Source of the DNA: Agreia sp. Leaf210
GTDB lineage: Bacteria; Actinomycetota; Actinomycetes; Actinomycetales; Microbacteriaceae
Reading direction: 5' to 3'
NCBI RefSeq assembly: GCF_001421485.1
Contig: NZ_LMKK01000001.1
Span: 687,717 to 751,716, forward strand
DNA length: 64,000 nucleotides
Below are positions 26,568 through 35,195 of the stretch, piece after piece. Each line of letters starts with the position of its first letter. Within the stretch, counting starts at the first letter, position 1. Below the pieces are notes generated by a model. It had not been told where the DNA came from and searched no databases. It saw nothing but the letters and a program-made list of their open reading frames with translations. Both the position numbers and the translations under genes were made by a program.

Positions 26568-27526
26568 CACCTGTCAGAGCAGAGTAACCACGCCGTGGCG
26601 ATCCCTTGCGTTCGGTGTGAAAAGGCACGCCGCCGCATGGGCAGTGTGTCGTGGATGACGACCGTGGCGCCGTTGAGGTTCAGGAGGACATCGTGAGCGA
26701 TGGATCCCACTGTTCCGGGCAGGCTCACATTGCGATGGGAGCGACCGATGACGAGAAGGGATGCCGCGGCCGAAGCGTCGATCAGACCCTCGGCGGCTGG
26801 CCGGCGCACGCTTCTGGTGCGCACGAGAATCTGTGGCTGGGCCTTCATTGCGATGGTCTGGGCCTCCGCGAGGACCGCATCTGAGAACAGTGCCCCGAAC
26901 CGCGCCCTCTCCTCTTGCCTGTCGTGAGCCAGCGCAGCAGGCTTCCGAGACATATCCCAGCAGTGCACGATCGTGAGTTCGTGACCGGTTCGAGCAGCCT
27001 CGGCGGCGGCGAAACAGATCGTCTCGTGCTCTGCTGCCGCATCGGAGACTCCCACGACGATTCCTCCTCGACGTCGCGTAGAGACGTTGGGAATGAACGC
27101 GACGGGGCTAGATGCCCGCGCCGCGAGTTGGATGAACTTGGATCCGAAGATTCGGCCCTGCACGAACCCGGTTTTATGAGTGCCGATCGCGAGCATGACC
27201 ATGTGTTCCGACGCCGCGGCGAGTTGTTCGAGAGGATCGCCTTGGAGTAGCGATGAGGAGACCGACACCCCGTGCTCGATGAGGTGAGCAAAGTCGACTT
27301 CCGCCTGCAGGAACGCGTGTTCGGTCTCGGTGATCTCGGCGGACATGTGCGCCGGCGGCGCGGTCATCACGTCTTCGACGATGTGGGCGAGAACCACACT
27401 GGCACCAGTCAGCGCAGCTCTGTGCATGCTCCAACGGATGGCGGATCGGCTCGGTGACGACCCGTCGACGCCGACGACGATCGACTGCCCGGCGTGCATG
27501 TTCACATTGTGTGCGGTGGGACTCAT
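26567..27526 (-). CDS. universal stress protein, two Usp domains, degenerate ATP motifs
   Basis: A 319-residue tandem Usp protein. Domain 1 begins SIVVGVDGSSPSRSAIRWS and ends LAIGTHKTGFVQGRIFGS; domain 2 has IVVGVSDAAAEHE and LVIGRSHRNVSLPGTVGS. The Gly spacing of the nucleotide motif is less regular than in its neighbour. Start at ATG 27526, supported by a DevR-like box centred 42.5 bp upstream; the frame runs on to 27754 without support. Divergent from devS, so the 143-bp gap serves both. Confidence 0.9.
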   Translation of the reverse strand: MSPTAHNVNMHAGQSIVVGVDGSSPSRSAIRWSMHRAALTGASVVLAHIVEDVMTAPPAHMSAEITETEHAFLQAEVDFAHLIEHGVSVSSSLLQGDPLEQLAAASEHMVMLAIGTHKTGFVQGRIFGSKFIQLAARASSPVAFIPNVSTRRRGGIVVGVSDAAAEHETICFAAAEAARTGHELTIVHCWDMSRKPAALAHDRQEERARFGALFSDAVLAEAQTIAMKAQPQILVRTRSVRRPAAEGLIDASAAASLLVIGRSHRNVSLPGTVGSIAHDVLLNLNGATVVIHDTLPMRRRAFSHRTQGIATAWLLCSDR

Positions 27527-27561
27527 GCCTGAATCGTGGCACTGGGATCGCGCTCCTGGCA

Positions 27562-27575
27562 GAGTCGAAGGTCCC
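27562..27575 (-). promoter_or_regulatory. candidate DevR/DosR box, second universal stress protein gene
   Basis: Minus strand GGGACCTTCGACTC (GGGAC-N4-GNCNC), centre 42.5 bp before the ATG at 27526. CACGAT occupies the -10 position of a leaderless start. Confidence 0.6.
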
Positions 27576-27669
27576 AACCGTGAATGCACGCGGTCCCGGG
27601 GCGTACCCTGTGAAAGCCGGGCTCTGCACCGTACGGGCTTGGCGCGACATGATCCGAGGTGTTTCACCG

Positions 27670-29385
27670 ATGACCGACGACGACTCGTTGACCTTTCCCG
27701 ACAAGCAGCGCGGTGATATCGACATCGCCCTCGACGATCTCGTCGAAAAAGCACACGACGGTCTCACGACGGAGAGTCGCCTCCGCGCGCTTCTCAAGGC
27801 GAACCAGGCTGTCGTCGAGCAACTCGACCTCCCGGTGGTTCTCCGACGAATCGTCGAAGCGGCTGTCGAACTCGTCGGCGCCCAGTACGGCGCCCTTGGC
27901 GTCGTCGCACCCTTCGGGGGTCTCGATCAATTCATCCACGTCGGAATGGGCGAGGGAGACGTGGAGAAGATTGGGCATCTCCCTGAGGGTCGCGGACTTC
28001 TGGGAGCGCTCATCGATGATCCCGCGCCGATTCGTCTCAACAAGATCGCCGACGAGTCGCGGTCGTCGGGATTTCCTCACGGTCATCCCCCCATGGACAG
28101 CTTTCTGGGGGTGCCGGTACGGGTGCGCGACGAGGTCTACGGCAATCTCTACCTCACCAATCAGGCCACGGGCCACTTCAGTGGTGAAGACGAACGACTT
28201 GTCACGGCGTTGGCCGCAACAGCCGGTATCGCGATTGAGAACGCTCGTCTTTTCGCCGAGACGAAGCGACGCCAGGCCTGGTCTGCCGCGTCTGCAGAGA
28301 TCACGGCGGCGCTGCTGTCCGGCGAACGGGAAGATTCGATGTCGCTCATCGTCAACCGTGTGCTGGGACTCTCGGGCGCCGACCTGGTGTGCGTACTTCT
28401 CCCAACGGACGTATCAGAGACGCTCGTCATTCAGACCGCGCTGGGACTCAGTGATGACGATCTCCAGGGTGCCCGTGTCGCGGTTGCGAGTTCGATTTCC
28501 GGGTCGGTGATCGAGGGCCGGCAACCGCGTCTGCTGGATGACAGCAACACTCCTCTTCCCGGTGGCGTGATTCTGGGCCCCGTTATGGCGGTGCCCCTGA
28601 TCTCCGCAGGACAGGCAGAGGGAGTCCTGTTTCTTGCACGTGCCCAAGGGGGTGCACTGTTCTCGACTGCCGACCTCGAGATGGCTGCCGATTTCGCCGG
28701 CCAGGCCAGCGTCTCTATGCAGCTGGGTAAGGCGCGCGCCGACCGGCAGCGATTGTTACTGCTCGAGGATCGCGGACGAATCGCCCGTGATCTGCACGAC
28801 CATGTGATCCAAGAGATCTTCGGGACGGGCCTTGAATTGCAGAGCATCGCCGGACGCATCGGAGACCGCCACCTGGAGGACCGGATTGTTCAGTCTGTTG
28901 GAAACCTCGATGCCACGATCTCGCAGATTCGAACCGTGATCTTCGCACTCTCGGCTCCCTCTACGAAGTCGCAGGACACAATCCGGCACTCCATCATCGA
29001 TGTTGTGAACGAACTGGCTCCCAGCCTGCGAAGCACCCCCTACGTCAGTTTCTCCGGACCGGTCGACTTACTCGTCACCGGAAGCCTCGCGGGTGATGTG
29101 ATCGCCGTTGCGCGTGAGGCCTTAACCAATACGGCGAAACATGCAGCTGCGGAACACACGTCCGTGTCATTGGCGGCTCTGGACGGCTACATCCTTCTCG
29201 AAGTCACCGACGACGGAACGGGAGCATCCGAAACCGGGAGGCGAAGCGGGCTGGCGAATCTTGAGAAGCGAGCGCAGCTTCGCGGAGGCACAGCCGAGTT
29301 CGTGTCCGACGATACGGGCACGACCGTACGGTGGCGTGTGCCCTACTCGGTGTCGAGAGACATCCCGAAAGCTCGCCTGTCATGA
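27670..29385 (+). CDS. devS: DevS/DosS-like redox sensor histidine kinase
   Basis: A 571-residue soluble kinase. GAF-A (about 50-195) includes FPHGHPPMDSFLGVPVRVRD; His139 of HPPM matches the haem-ligating His149 of mycobacterial DevS, so gas or redox sensing by haem is likely. GAF-B spans about 205-355. The HisKA_3 domain has RIARDLHDHVIQEI with phospho-acceptor His376; the HATPase domain shows EALTNTAKHA and DDGTG. ATG 27670 follows GAGG at 10 bases; upstream extension has no support. Overlaps devR by 4 bp. Confidence 0.92.
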   Translation: MTDDDSLTFPDKQRGDIDIALDDLVEKAHDGLTTESRLRALLKANQAVVEQLDLPVVLRRIVEAAVELVGAQYGALGVVAPFGGLDQFIHVGMGEGDVEKIGHLPEGRGLLGALIDDPAPIRLNKIADESRSSGFPHGHPPMDSFLGVPVRVRDEVYGNLYLTNQATGHFSGEDERLVTALAATAGIAIENARLFAETKRRQAWSAASAEITAALLSGEREDSMSLIVNRVLGLSGADLVCVLLPTDVSETLVIQTALGLSDDDLQGARVAVASSISGSVIEGRQPRLLDDSNTPLPGGVILGPVMAVPLISAGQAEGVLFLARAQGGALFSTADLEMAADFAGQASVSMQLGKARADRQRLLLLEDRGRIARDLHDHVIQEIFGTGLELQSIAGRIGDRHLEDRIVQSVGNLDATISQIRTVIFALSAPSTKSQDTIRHSIIDVVNELAPSLRSTPYVSFSGPVDLLVTGSLAGDVIAVAREALTNTAKHAAAEHTSVSLAALDGYILLEVTDDGTGASETGRRSGLANLEKRAQLRGGTAEFVSDDTGTTVRWRVPYSVSRDIPKARLS

Positions 29386-30041
29386 TCCGCGTTTTTCTCG
29401 TAGATGACCACGAACTCGTCCGCCGAGGCATAGCCGGCCTCCTCGAACTCGAAGAAGACATCGCGGTAATCGGCGAAGCCGGCACTGTCAGCCAGGCGGA
29501 GTCACGCATCAGGGCGACACAACCAGACGTGGTTCTTCTCGACGTGAGGTTGCCCGATGGCAGCGGCATCGACGTGTGCCGGAACGTGCGATCGGAAAAC
29601 CCTTCTCTTCAGTGCCTCATCTTGACGGCGTATGACGATGATGGAGCCATCGACGCGGCTGTCCTCGCCGGGGCGGCAGGCTATGTACTCAAAGATGTGC
29701 GCGGAAGTGGCCTCGTTGAGACCCTGCGGAAGGTCGCGGCGGGCCAACAGCTTCTCGACCCGGTCCTGACGCGAAAGGTGGTGGAGCGAATCATCGTGGC
29801 GCCGCCCGGTGACGCCCGACTCGACTCCTTGACCGCACGGGAGAGGCAAATCCTGACACTCATCGCGGATGGGATGACGAACAGAGAGATCGGGGTCGAA
29901 CTCTCACTCGCTGAAAAGACCGTCAAGAATTATGTGTCTGGATTACTCAGCAAGCTGGGACTGCAGCGCCGCACCCAGGCCGCGATTCTTCATCTCGAAT
30001 CTCACCCAACGGGTATCCGCACCACCGACGACAAGCTGTAG
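29382..30041 (+). CDS. devR: DevR/DosR-like response regulator, LuxR type
   Basis: A 219-residue NarL/FixJ-type regulator. Receiver domain residues 1-120: acidic DD at 8-9, phospho-acceptor Asp54 in VVLLDVRLPDGSG (the same number as DevR of Mycobacterium), Lys in GYVLKD. The LuxR helix-turn-helix (about 150-210) reads LTARERQILTLIADGMTNREIG then LAEKTVKNYVSGLLSKLGL. ATG overlaps the devS stop. It probably activates the nearby stress-protein genes through the GGGAC-N4-GNCCC boxes. Confidence 0.95.
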   Translation: MIRVFLVDDHELVRRGIAGLLELEEDIAVIGEAGTVSQAESRIRATQPDVVLLDVRLPDGSGIDVCRNVRSENPSLQCLILTAYDDDGAIDAAVLAGAAGYVLKDVRGSGLVETLRKVAAGQQLLDPVLTRKVVERIIVAPPGDARLDSLTARERQILTLIADGMTNREIGVELSLAEKTVKNYVSGLLSKLGLQRRTQAAILHLESHPTGIRTTDDKL

Positions 30042-30115
30042 AAATCAATCAGGTCGCGTGCCGCCGTCGAGCGGGCCGAGTCTCGACTTCTGGATAAAAC
30101 CCGGTCCACAAGCAG

Positions 30116-30129
30116 AGGACCAAAGACCC
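30116..30129 (+). promoter_or_regulatory. candidate DevR/DosR box, third universal stress protein gene
   Basis: AGGACCAAAGACCC, centre 42.5 bp before the ATG at 30165, the same distance as the two other boxes. GAATCT sits at the expected -10 position of a leaderless transcript. Confidence 0.65.
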
Positions 30130-30164
30130 TGTCGGTCCACCGTGCGAGGTGCGAATCTGGCCTC

Positions 30165-30776
30165 ATGACCACCTCACAGACTCCCCCCTCGAGCCAGGGC
30201 ACCGCCGAAAGGGGGGACCAAGACGTCGACGGACGGGCGTCTCGGTTCGGAGTCGATGGCACCGGGGTCGCGACGGATGACTACAACAGATCGATCGAAT
30301 TCGATGCCGGCTCACGCCCGCCTGTTCATCCCAGAACAACTCGAATCGTTGTCGGCCTCGACGGGTCTGCTGCCTCGCTCGGCGCGCTTAGCCGAGCAGT
30401 CAAGATAGCGACCGCCATGAACGCAACCGTCCAGGGCGTCATCGCCTGGAGCCTGCCGAGTGAGTGGAGCCTGCCGAGCATCTATGGCAACTACGGCCTG
30501 GCGAACTGGTCGCCCGAATCGGACTCCCAGCAGATGATGGCCGCAGCGGTATCGACCACGTTCGAAGGCAACACGCCGACGTGGTTCATACCGACGATCC
30601 GGCAAGGCAATCCAGCCGAGATCCTGATCGACGAAAGCAGAGGCGCAGAGATGCTCATCGTCGGCTGTCGCGGGCACGGCGGCTTCGCCGGGCTCCTGCT
30701 CGGCTCCGTCAGCATGGCCTGCGCCGCGCACGCACACTGCCCGGTGCTCATCATGCACGACGACGACGACCGTTGA
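30165..30776 (+). CDS. universal stress protein, single Usp domain with N-terminal extension
   Basis: A 203-residue protein. The first 60 residues are a polar, probably disordered extension; the Usp domain begins TRIVVGLDGSAASLGAL and carries the ATP motif VGCRGHGGFAGLLLGSVS. It follows devR by 123 bp and has its own DevR-like box centred 42.5 bp before the ATG. Likely a member of the DevR regulon. Confidence 0.93.
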   Translation: MTTSQTPPSSQGTAERGDQDVDGRASRFGVDGTGVATDDYNRSIEFDAGSRPPVHPRTTRIVVGLDGSAASLGALSRAVKIATAMNATVQGVIAWSLPSEWSLPSIYGNYGLANWSPESDSQQMMAAAVSTTFEGNTPTWFIPTIRQGNPAEILIDESRGAEMLIVGCRGHGGFAGLLLGSVSMACAAHAHCPVLIMHDDDDR

Positions 30777-30845
30777 TGCCGTAACACCACGCGCTTCATC
30801 GAGAGCCGCTCCGATCCATTCACGTCAACAGAAACGAGATTCACC

Positions 30846-31430
30846 ATGACCGCACAAACTGTCCAGCCCACCGTCCATCCCCGGCACGACGCTGCTCATC
30901 GAGACCTGACTAAGGCAAACGCGGTCAGCTCGACCACCGGCAGGCGCGTGCTCGCGACCCTGCGCCTGGCGACAGGATTCATCTTTCTCTGGGCCTTCAT
31001 CGACAAACTCTTAGGACTGGGATTCTCCACACCCACCGAACGGGCATGGATCAATGGGGGCACACCGAGTCAGGGGTTTCTCAACAGTCCTGCCGTCGTG
31101 GGCCCGCTGAAACCGTTCTTCGCGGCGATCGCGAGCCCCACGACCGACGTGCTGTTCATGCTCGGAATGCTTGCCATCGGCGTCGCCGTCATGCTCGGAA
31201 TAGGCCTGCGCATCAGCGCCGTCGCGGGCACGGTCATCATGCTCTTTATGTACCTCGCTGAGTGGCCGTTCGGGGCCGATGCCGAGTCCACCAATCCCCT
31301 GGTCGATTACCACATCATCTATGCCCTCGCTCTGATCACCGTCGCAGCGCTCTCGGCGGGAGACACGTGGGGCCTCGGACGAACATGGAAAAGCCTCCCG
31401 CTCGTGCAGAAGAACCGTTGGCTGGTCTGA
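30846..31430 (+). CDS. DoxX family membrane protein
   Basis: A 194-residue membrane protein with four helices: ATLRLATGFIFLWAFIDKLLGLGF, a loop with an INGGTPSQGFL segment, then helices around residues 90-115, 120-140 and 155-180. DoxX-type proteins sit in the membrane and are linked to quinone or thiosulfate redox chemistry and oxidative stress. One base separates it from the PPOX gene, so they form a pair. No DevR box was seen at the distance found for the stress-protein genes, but it may read through from 30165. Confidence 0.87.
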   Translation: MTAQTVQPTVHPRHDAAHRDLTKANAVSSTTGRRVLATLRLATGFIFLWAFIDKLLGLGFSTPTERAWINGGTPSQGFLNSPAVVGPLKPFFAAIASPTTDVLFMLGMLAIGVAVMLGIGLRISAVAGTVIMLFMYLAEWPFGADAESTNPLVDYHIIYALALITVAALSAGDTWGLGRTWKSLPLVQKNRWLV

Positions 31431-31431
31431 C

Positions 31432-31887
31432 ATGGTCATGCTCGCCAAAGACTTCCAAGAATGGTCACCACAAGGGACCGTTACCGAGCTATCCGTCGAC
31501 CACTGCTGGGAACGGCTGGCCGGTTCGAACATCGGACGACTCGGACTGATCATCGACAACAAGCCGGAGATCTTCCCCGTCAACTACATCGCTGACGGGC
31601 ACACGATCGTGTTCAGAACGGCGCATGGAACCAAATACGAGAGCCTGACTACGGGAGCTCCCGTGGTTTTCGAAGTTGACGAGCGGCTGACGCACGGCGG
31701 CTGGAGCGTCGTCCTGAAAGGACCAGCAGTCGTCCTGGGCCCCGACATTCCAGAATCGTCGCCCAGTGATCATCACCCGCCGATGTGGGTGGCCGCAGCA
31801 GGATATATGTATGTCCGTCTCACCCCGCAGGAGATTCGTGGACGCGAGTTCGAAGGGCAAGTGCGAATCATCTATCCGAACAACTGA
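31432..31887 (+). CDS. pyridoxamine 5'-phosphate oxidase family (flavin-binding) protein
   Basis: A 151-residue split-barrel protein. LSVDHCWERLAGSNIGRLGLI opens the domain and PEIFPVNYIADGHTIVFRTA is the FMN-binding signature. These small PPOX proteins are typical of actinobacterial low-oxygen regulons, and this one ends the DevR-like island after DoxX. The substrate is unknown. Confidence 0.87.
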   Translation: MVMLAKDFQEWSPQGTVTELSVDHCWERLAGSNIGRLGLIIDNKPEIFPVNYIADGHTIVFRTAHGTKYESLTTGAPVVFEVDERLTHGGWSVVLKGPAVVLGPDIPESSPSDHHPPMWVAAAGYMYVRLTPQEIRGREFEGQVRIIYPNN

Positions 31888-31919
31888 GGAATCGCGACAC
31901 TCATCCGGATCTTCGGCGA

Positions 31920-32483
31920 TCAGAGAATCCCGAGGTGGTCGAGCAGGATCCGGGTGCCGATGATGATCAGGATGAGCCCGCCGGCTATCTCCGCCGGGCG
32001 GCGGAACTTCACTCCCGCCCGGTGGCCGATCACGATTCCGGCGAAGGTGAGAACGAAGGTCGTCGCGGCGATGAGCACCGCCGTCTCGGTGATCGAGATC
32101 GCCAGGAAGGCGAACGACAAGCCCACCGCGAGCGCGTCGACACTCGTGGCCACCGAGAGCACCAGAAGCTCCCTGAGCTTCAGCCTGTCGTCGATCTCGG
32201 TGTCCTCCGGGTTCGAGAACGCCTCCCACAGCATCTTTCCGCCGATCAGTCCGAGGAGAACGAAGGCGACCCAGTGGTCGATCCCCGTGATGTACGACGC
32301 GAACTGCGTGCCGAGAAACCATCCGATGACGGGCATGACGCCCTGAAACAGCCCGAACGCGGCGGCGATGATGAGCGCGTTGCGCAGATTGAAGCGACGC
32401 ATGTGCAGGCCCTTGCCGAGCGCGACAGCGAACGCGTCGGCCGAGACTCCGAGCGCGACGAAGAAGACAGACCAGAGGGCCAT
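31920..32483 (-). CDS. mntP: manganese efflux pump MntP
   Basis: A 187-residue inner-membrane exporter with six helices. Each half carries the family motif with acidic residues in the membrane: VSADAFAVALGKGL in helix 1 and ATSVDALAVGLSFA in helix 4. AAAGG precedes the ATG. The 101-bp upstream gap was checked for a yybP-ykoY manganese riboswitch and none was recognised. Not obviously coupled to the AI-2E transporter gene upstream. Confidence 0.94.
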   Translation of the reverse strand: MALWSVFFVALGVSADAFAVALGKGLHMRRFNLRNALIIAAAFGLFQGVMPVIGWFLGTQFASYITGIDHWVAFVLLGLIGGKMLWEAFSNPEDTEIDDRLKLRELLVLSVATSVDALAVGLSFAFLAISITETAVLIAATTFVLTFAGIVIGHRAGVKFRRPAEIAGGLILIIIGTRILLDHLGIL

Positions 32484-32584
32484 GCGATGGGAGACCTTTC
32501 ACGACGAACAAGCAATACGCTGCTCGCCGTTGAGGCTTCAAGAATGCCAGGCCGCCTTCCCGCTCACGGCTCAGAATCCGCGAT

Positions 32585-33700
32585 TCACGGCTTTTCGGGC
32601 TGCCTAACGGCCGGGGCTGGGGTGCGCGGCGCGTCGTCGTTCCAGGTCTTGACGATGGCCCATCCGACGGCGGCGATCGGAACGGCCAGCACGGCACCGG
32701 TGATGCCACCGAGGATCGTGCCGGCGGTGAGGGCGACCAGGATCACGAGGGGGTGCAGCTTCAGCGACTGCGCCATGACCACGGGCTGGAGGAAGTTGCC
32801 CTCGAGCTGATTGACGACCACGACGATGAGGACCACGATGAGGGCGACCACGGGTCCGTTCGCCACGAGAGCGACCAGGGCGGCGAGGATTCCCGCGGCG
32901 GTCGCACCAACGATCGGGATGAAGGCGGTGACGAACACGATCACCGCGAGCGGCAGCGCGAGGGGAACCCCGAGGATAGCGAGGCCGATGCCGATGCCGG
33001 CCGCATCGACAAAGGCGATGATGGCCGTTCCGCGAACATAGCCGCCGAGAACGCGCACCGCGGTGGCACCGATCCGCTCGCCACGGGCCTTGCGGTGGCC
33101 TCGGAAAGGCCGCAGGAAGAACGCCCAGATCGTCGGGCCGTCTTTGAGGAAGAAGAACAGGATGACGACGGCCAGCGCCGCGCCCGTGGCCAGTTCACCG
33201 ACGACGGATGCGCCGGCGAGGGCACCCGATCCGGCCTGGCTGCTCGTCGCGAAATCGATGAGCGCCTGCTTGGCCGACTCGATCTGCGATTCATCGACGG
33301 GAATGGGGCCGTTCGTGATGAAGTTCTGCAGCTGATCGAGGCCGTCCTTGGCCGACGACGCCAATGTGTCCCACTGGCCGCGCACGGCGAAGACGATGAG
33401 CGTGACGAGGCCGCCGATCACCAGAATGCCCGCGAGCAGGGTGAGCCAGGTCGCGAGAATCGCCGACATGCCGCGCTTCTTGAGGAACCGCATGACGGGA
33501 GATGCCGCCGCCGCGATGATGAGTGCGATCAGCACGGGAATCACCACGAGCTTCAGCTGCACGAGTGCGAACACCACGATCACGGCCAATGCCAGAACGA
33601 TGATGATCTGGCCACTGCGAATGGCCAGCGCTCCCATCTTGTCGGTGAGCAGGGAACGCAAAGACGGAGTAGCCGAGGGCTCACCAGAGGGAACGGTCAT
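32585..33700 (-). CDS. AI-2E family transporter (PerM type)
   Basis: A 371-residue membrane protein with eight helices in the usual two clusters, the cytoplasmic-loop motif FLKDGPTIWAFFLRPF and the conserved C-terminal PLVILVALTAGTILGGITGAVLAVP pieces. Substrate of most members is unclear; some act as Na+/H+ antiporters. ATG 33700 chosen because TAGGGT lies 6 bases upstream (leaderless); GTG 33706 would be inside that promoter. Divergent from the broken MFS gene 51 bp away. Confidence 0.9.
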   Translation of the reverse strand: MTVPSGEPSATPSLRSLLTDKMGALAIRSGQIIIVLALAVIVVFALVQLKLVVIPVLIALIIAAAASPVMRFLKKRGMSAILATWLTLLAGILVIGGLVTLIVFAVRGQWDTLASSAKDGLDQLQNFITNGPIPVDESQIESAKQALIDFATSSQAGSGALAGASVVGELATGAALAVVILFFFLKDGPTIWAFFLRPFRGHRKARGERIGATAVRVLGGYVRGTAIIAFVDAAGIGIGLAILGVPLALPLAVIVFVTAFIPIVGATAAGILAALVALVANGPVVALIVVLIVVVVNQLEGNFLQPVVMAQSLKLHPLVILVALTAGTILGGITGAVLAVPIAAVGWAIVKTWNDDAPRTPAPAVRQPEKP

Positions 33701-33706
33701 ATACAC

Positions 33707-33712
33707 ACCCTA
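33707..33712 (-). promoter_or_regulatory. -10 element, leaderless AI-2E transporter gene
   Basis: Minus strand TAGGGT ends 6 bases before the ATG at 33700. Confidence 0.45.
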
Positions 33713-33739
33713 GGGAAAGATCGGATATTGCCATCCCCC

Positions 33740-33745
33740 TAGACT
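33740..33745 (+). promoter_or_regulatory. -10 element, leaderless MFS gene
   Basis: TAGACT ends 6 bases before the GTG at 33752. Confidence 0.45.
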
Positions 33746-33751
33746 TGGCCG

Positions 33752-35078
33752 GTGTCGACCAGCCCAGATCTTCCGCGCCGGGCGTCGGCCGCCTCTGCCC
33801 GAGCCGGTGGCCGAGCGCTCGCTCTCGTCGGCATCGTGCTCGTCGCCGTCAATCTGCGCACCGCCGTAGCCGCGCTGTCGCCGATCTTCTCCCAGATCAG
33901 CGTCGACGTTCCCGTCGACAGCGTGGGCGTGGGGCTCTTGGGAACCCTCCCCCCCTCTCTGCTTCGCGGTCTTCGGGCTGCTCGCGCCCGCGCTCAAGAG
34001 GCACCTGCGCCTCGAGACGCTGCTCATCGCGGCGCTCGGCGCCATCCTGATCGGGCACCTCGCGCGTGGTCTCGCGCCGAACTACGCCGTCCTCGCCCTC
34101 GCGAGCGTGCTCACCTTCGCGGGAATGGGCGTCGCGAACGTCGTCCTTCCGCCCATCGTCAAGAAGTACTTCCCGACATCGATCGGCACGCTCACCTCGC
34201 TGTACGTCACGATCATGGCGCTGTTCAGCCTGATCCCACCGCTCGTCGCCGTGCCTATCGCCGATTCGCTCGGGTGGCGTCTCAGCGTCTCGATGTGGGC
34301 AGCGCTGGCCGCGGTGGCGATCATTCCCTGGCTCATGCTCTGGATGCGCGACCGCCGGGCGACTGCCGCGGCGACGCGGGCGGCCACGGCGGCGGCCGGG
34401 CCCGCGGCATCCGGATCGCCCTCGGACGCCGGCCTTCTGCCGGAGATCTCACCGGCGGTGGCCGGGCGTGTCTGGCGCTCACCGCTGGCCTGGTCGATGG
34501 GCCTGCTCTTCGGCACGACGAGCCTCAACGTCTACGCTGCCTTCGCCTGGCTTCCCGAGCTGCTCACCGACCTCGCCGGCGTCTCCCCCGCGCAGGCCGG
34601 CGTTCTGCTCTCGCTCTACGCCGGCATGGGCATTCCGTTCTCGCTCGCCGTGCCCGTTCTCGCGAGCCGGATGCGATCGGTCGCGCCGCTGATCGCGCTC
34701 GGCTTCGTCTGCTTCGCGGCCGGATATCTCGGGCTGCTCTTCGCTCCGGCCGCGCTCCCCTGGATCTGGGTGGCTCTCGTCGGCGCCGGGCCGCTGACGT
34801 TCCCTCTCGTGCTCGTTCTGGTGGGGCTCCGAAGCCGCACGCCGGAGGGGACCGTCGCGCTCAGCGGATTCACACAGGGCGTGGGCTACGCGCTCGGGGC
34901 ACTGGGACCGCTGCTCGTCGGCGTTTTGCACGAGCTCTCTGGCGGCTGGACCGCACCCCTCGCCTTCCTGCTGCTCACCCTCGTCGTCATCGCCGTCGCG
35001 GGCCGAGTGGTCGCACGGCCCCGGATGCTCGAAGACGACTGGCACCGCACGACCCGCGACGAAGACCCTCAGCGGTGA
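33752..35078 (+). pseudogene. MFS transporter, CynX/NimT family, frameshifted in a C7 run
   Basis: Two consecutive frames together encode one 441-residue, 12-helix CynX/NimT-type transporter. The first (from GTG 33752) gives VNLRTAVAALSPIFSQI and LLGTLPP; the rest, CFAVFGLLAPALKRHLRLE through GMGVANVVLPPIVKKYFP to the C-terminus at 35078, is one base ahead. Removing one C from the seven-C run at 33949-33955 joins them as TLPPLCFAVFGLLAP, exactly the family consensus. Causes could be a real mutation, homopolymer length switching, or a sequencing error. Downstream the frame is intact with normal codon use, so any inactivation is recent. Confidence 0.85.
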
Positions 35079-35089
35079 GATGACGCAGA
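35073..35089 (+). repeat. 17-bp direct repeat, copy 1
   Basis: CGGTGAGATGACGCAGA, overlapping the stop codon of the MFS gene; identical copy at 35158-35174, 85 bp away. Confidence 0.8.
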
Positions 35090-35157
35090 CGGCGGCTTCT
35101 CACCCGGGCACACTCGCCAGATGCGCCACCTCACCATCACAGCTGAACGTGTTAGCT

Positions 35158-35174
35158 CGGTGAGATGACGCAGA
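35158..35174 (+). repeat. 17-bp direct repeat, copy 2
   Basis: Second identical copy of CGGTGAGATGACGCAGA in the gap between the convergent MFS gene and folA; both copies are followed within a few bases by GCGGCT. The rest of the 117-bp gap shows no clear terminator. Confidence 0.8.
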
Positions 35175-35195
35175 GTGCGGCTCCAGCGGAGGGCG

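Noticed and set aside
27592-27608. Extra DevR box upstream of devS (GGTCCCGGGGCGTACCC)
   Set aside because: Half-site spacing does not match GGGAC-N4-GNCCC and it is not 42.5 bp from any devS start.
32484-32584. Possible yybP-ykoY manganese riboswitch before mntP
   Set aside because: The conserved GGGGAGUAG-like and GCAACG-like elements are not recognisable and the gap is only 101 bp.
33949-33955. Programmed +1 frameshift as the sole explanation of the split MFS gene
   Set aside because: Transporters of this family are not known to use recoding; a homopolymer indel is the simpler explanation, so recoding is mentioned only as an alternative.
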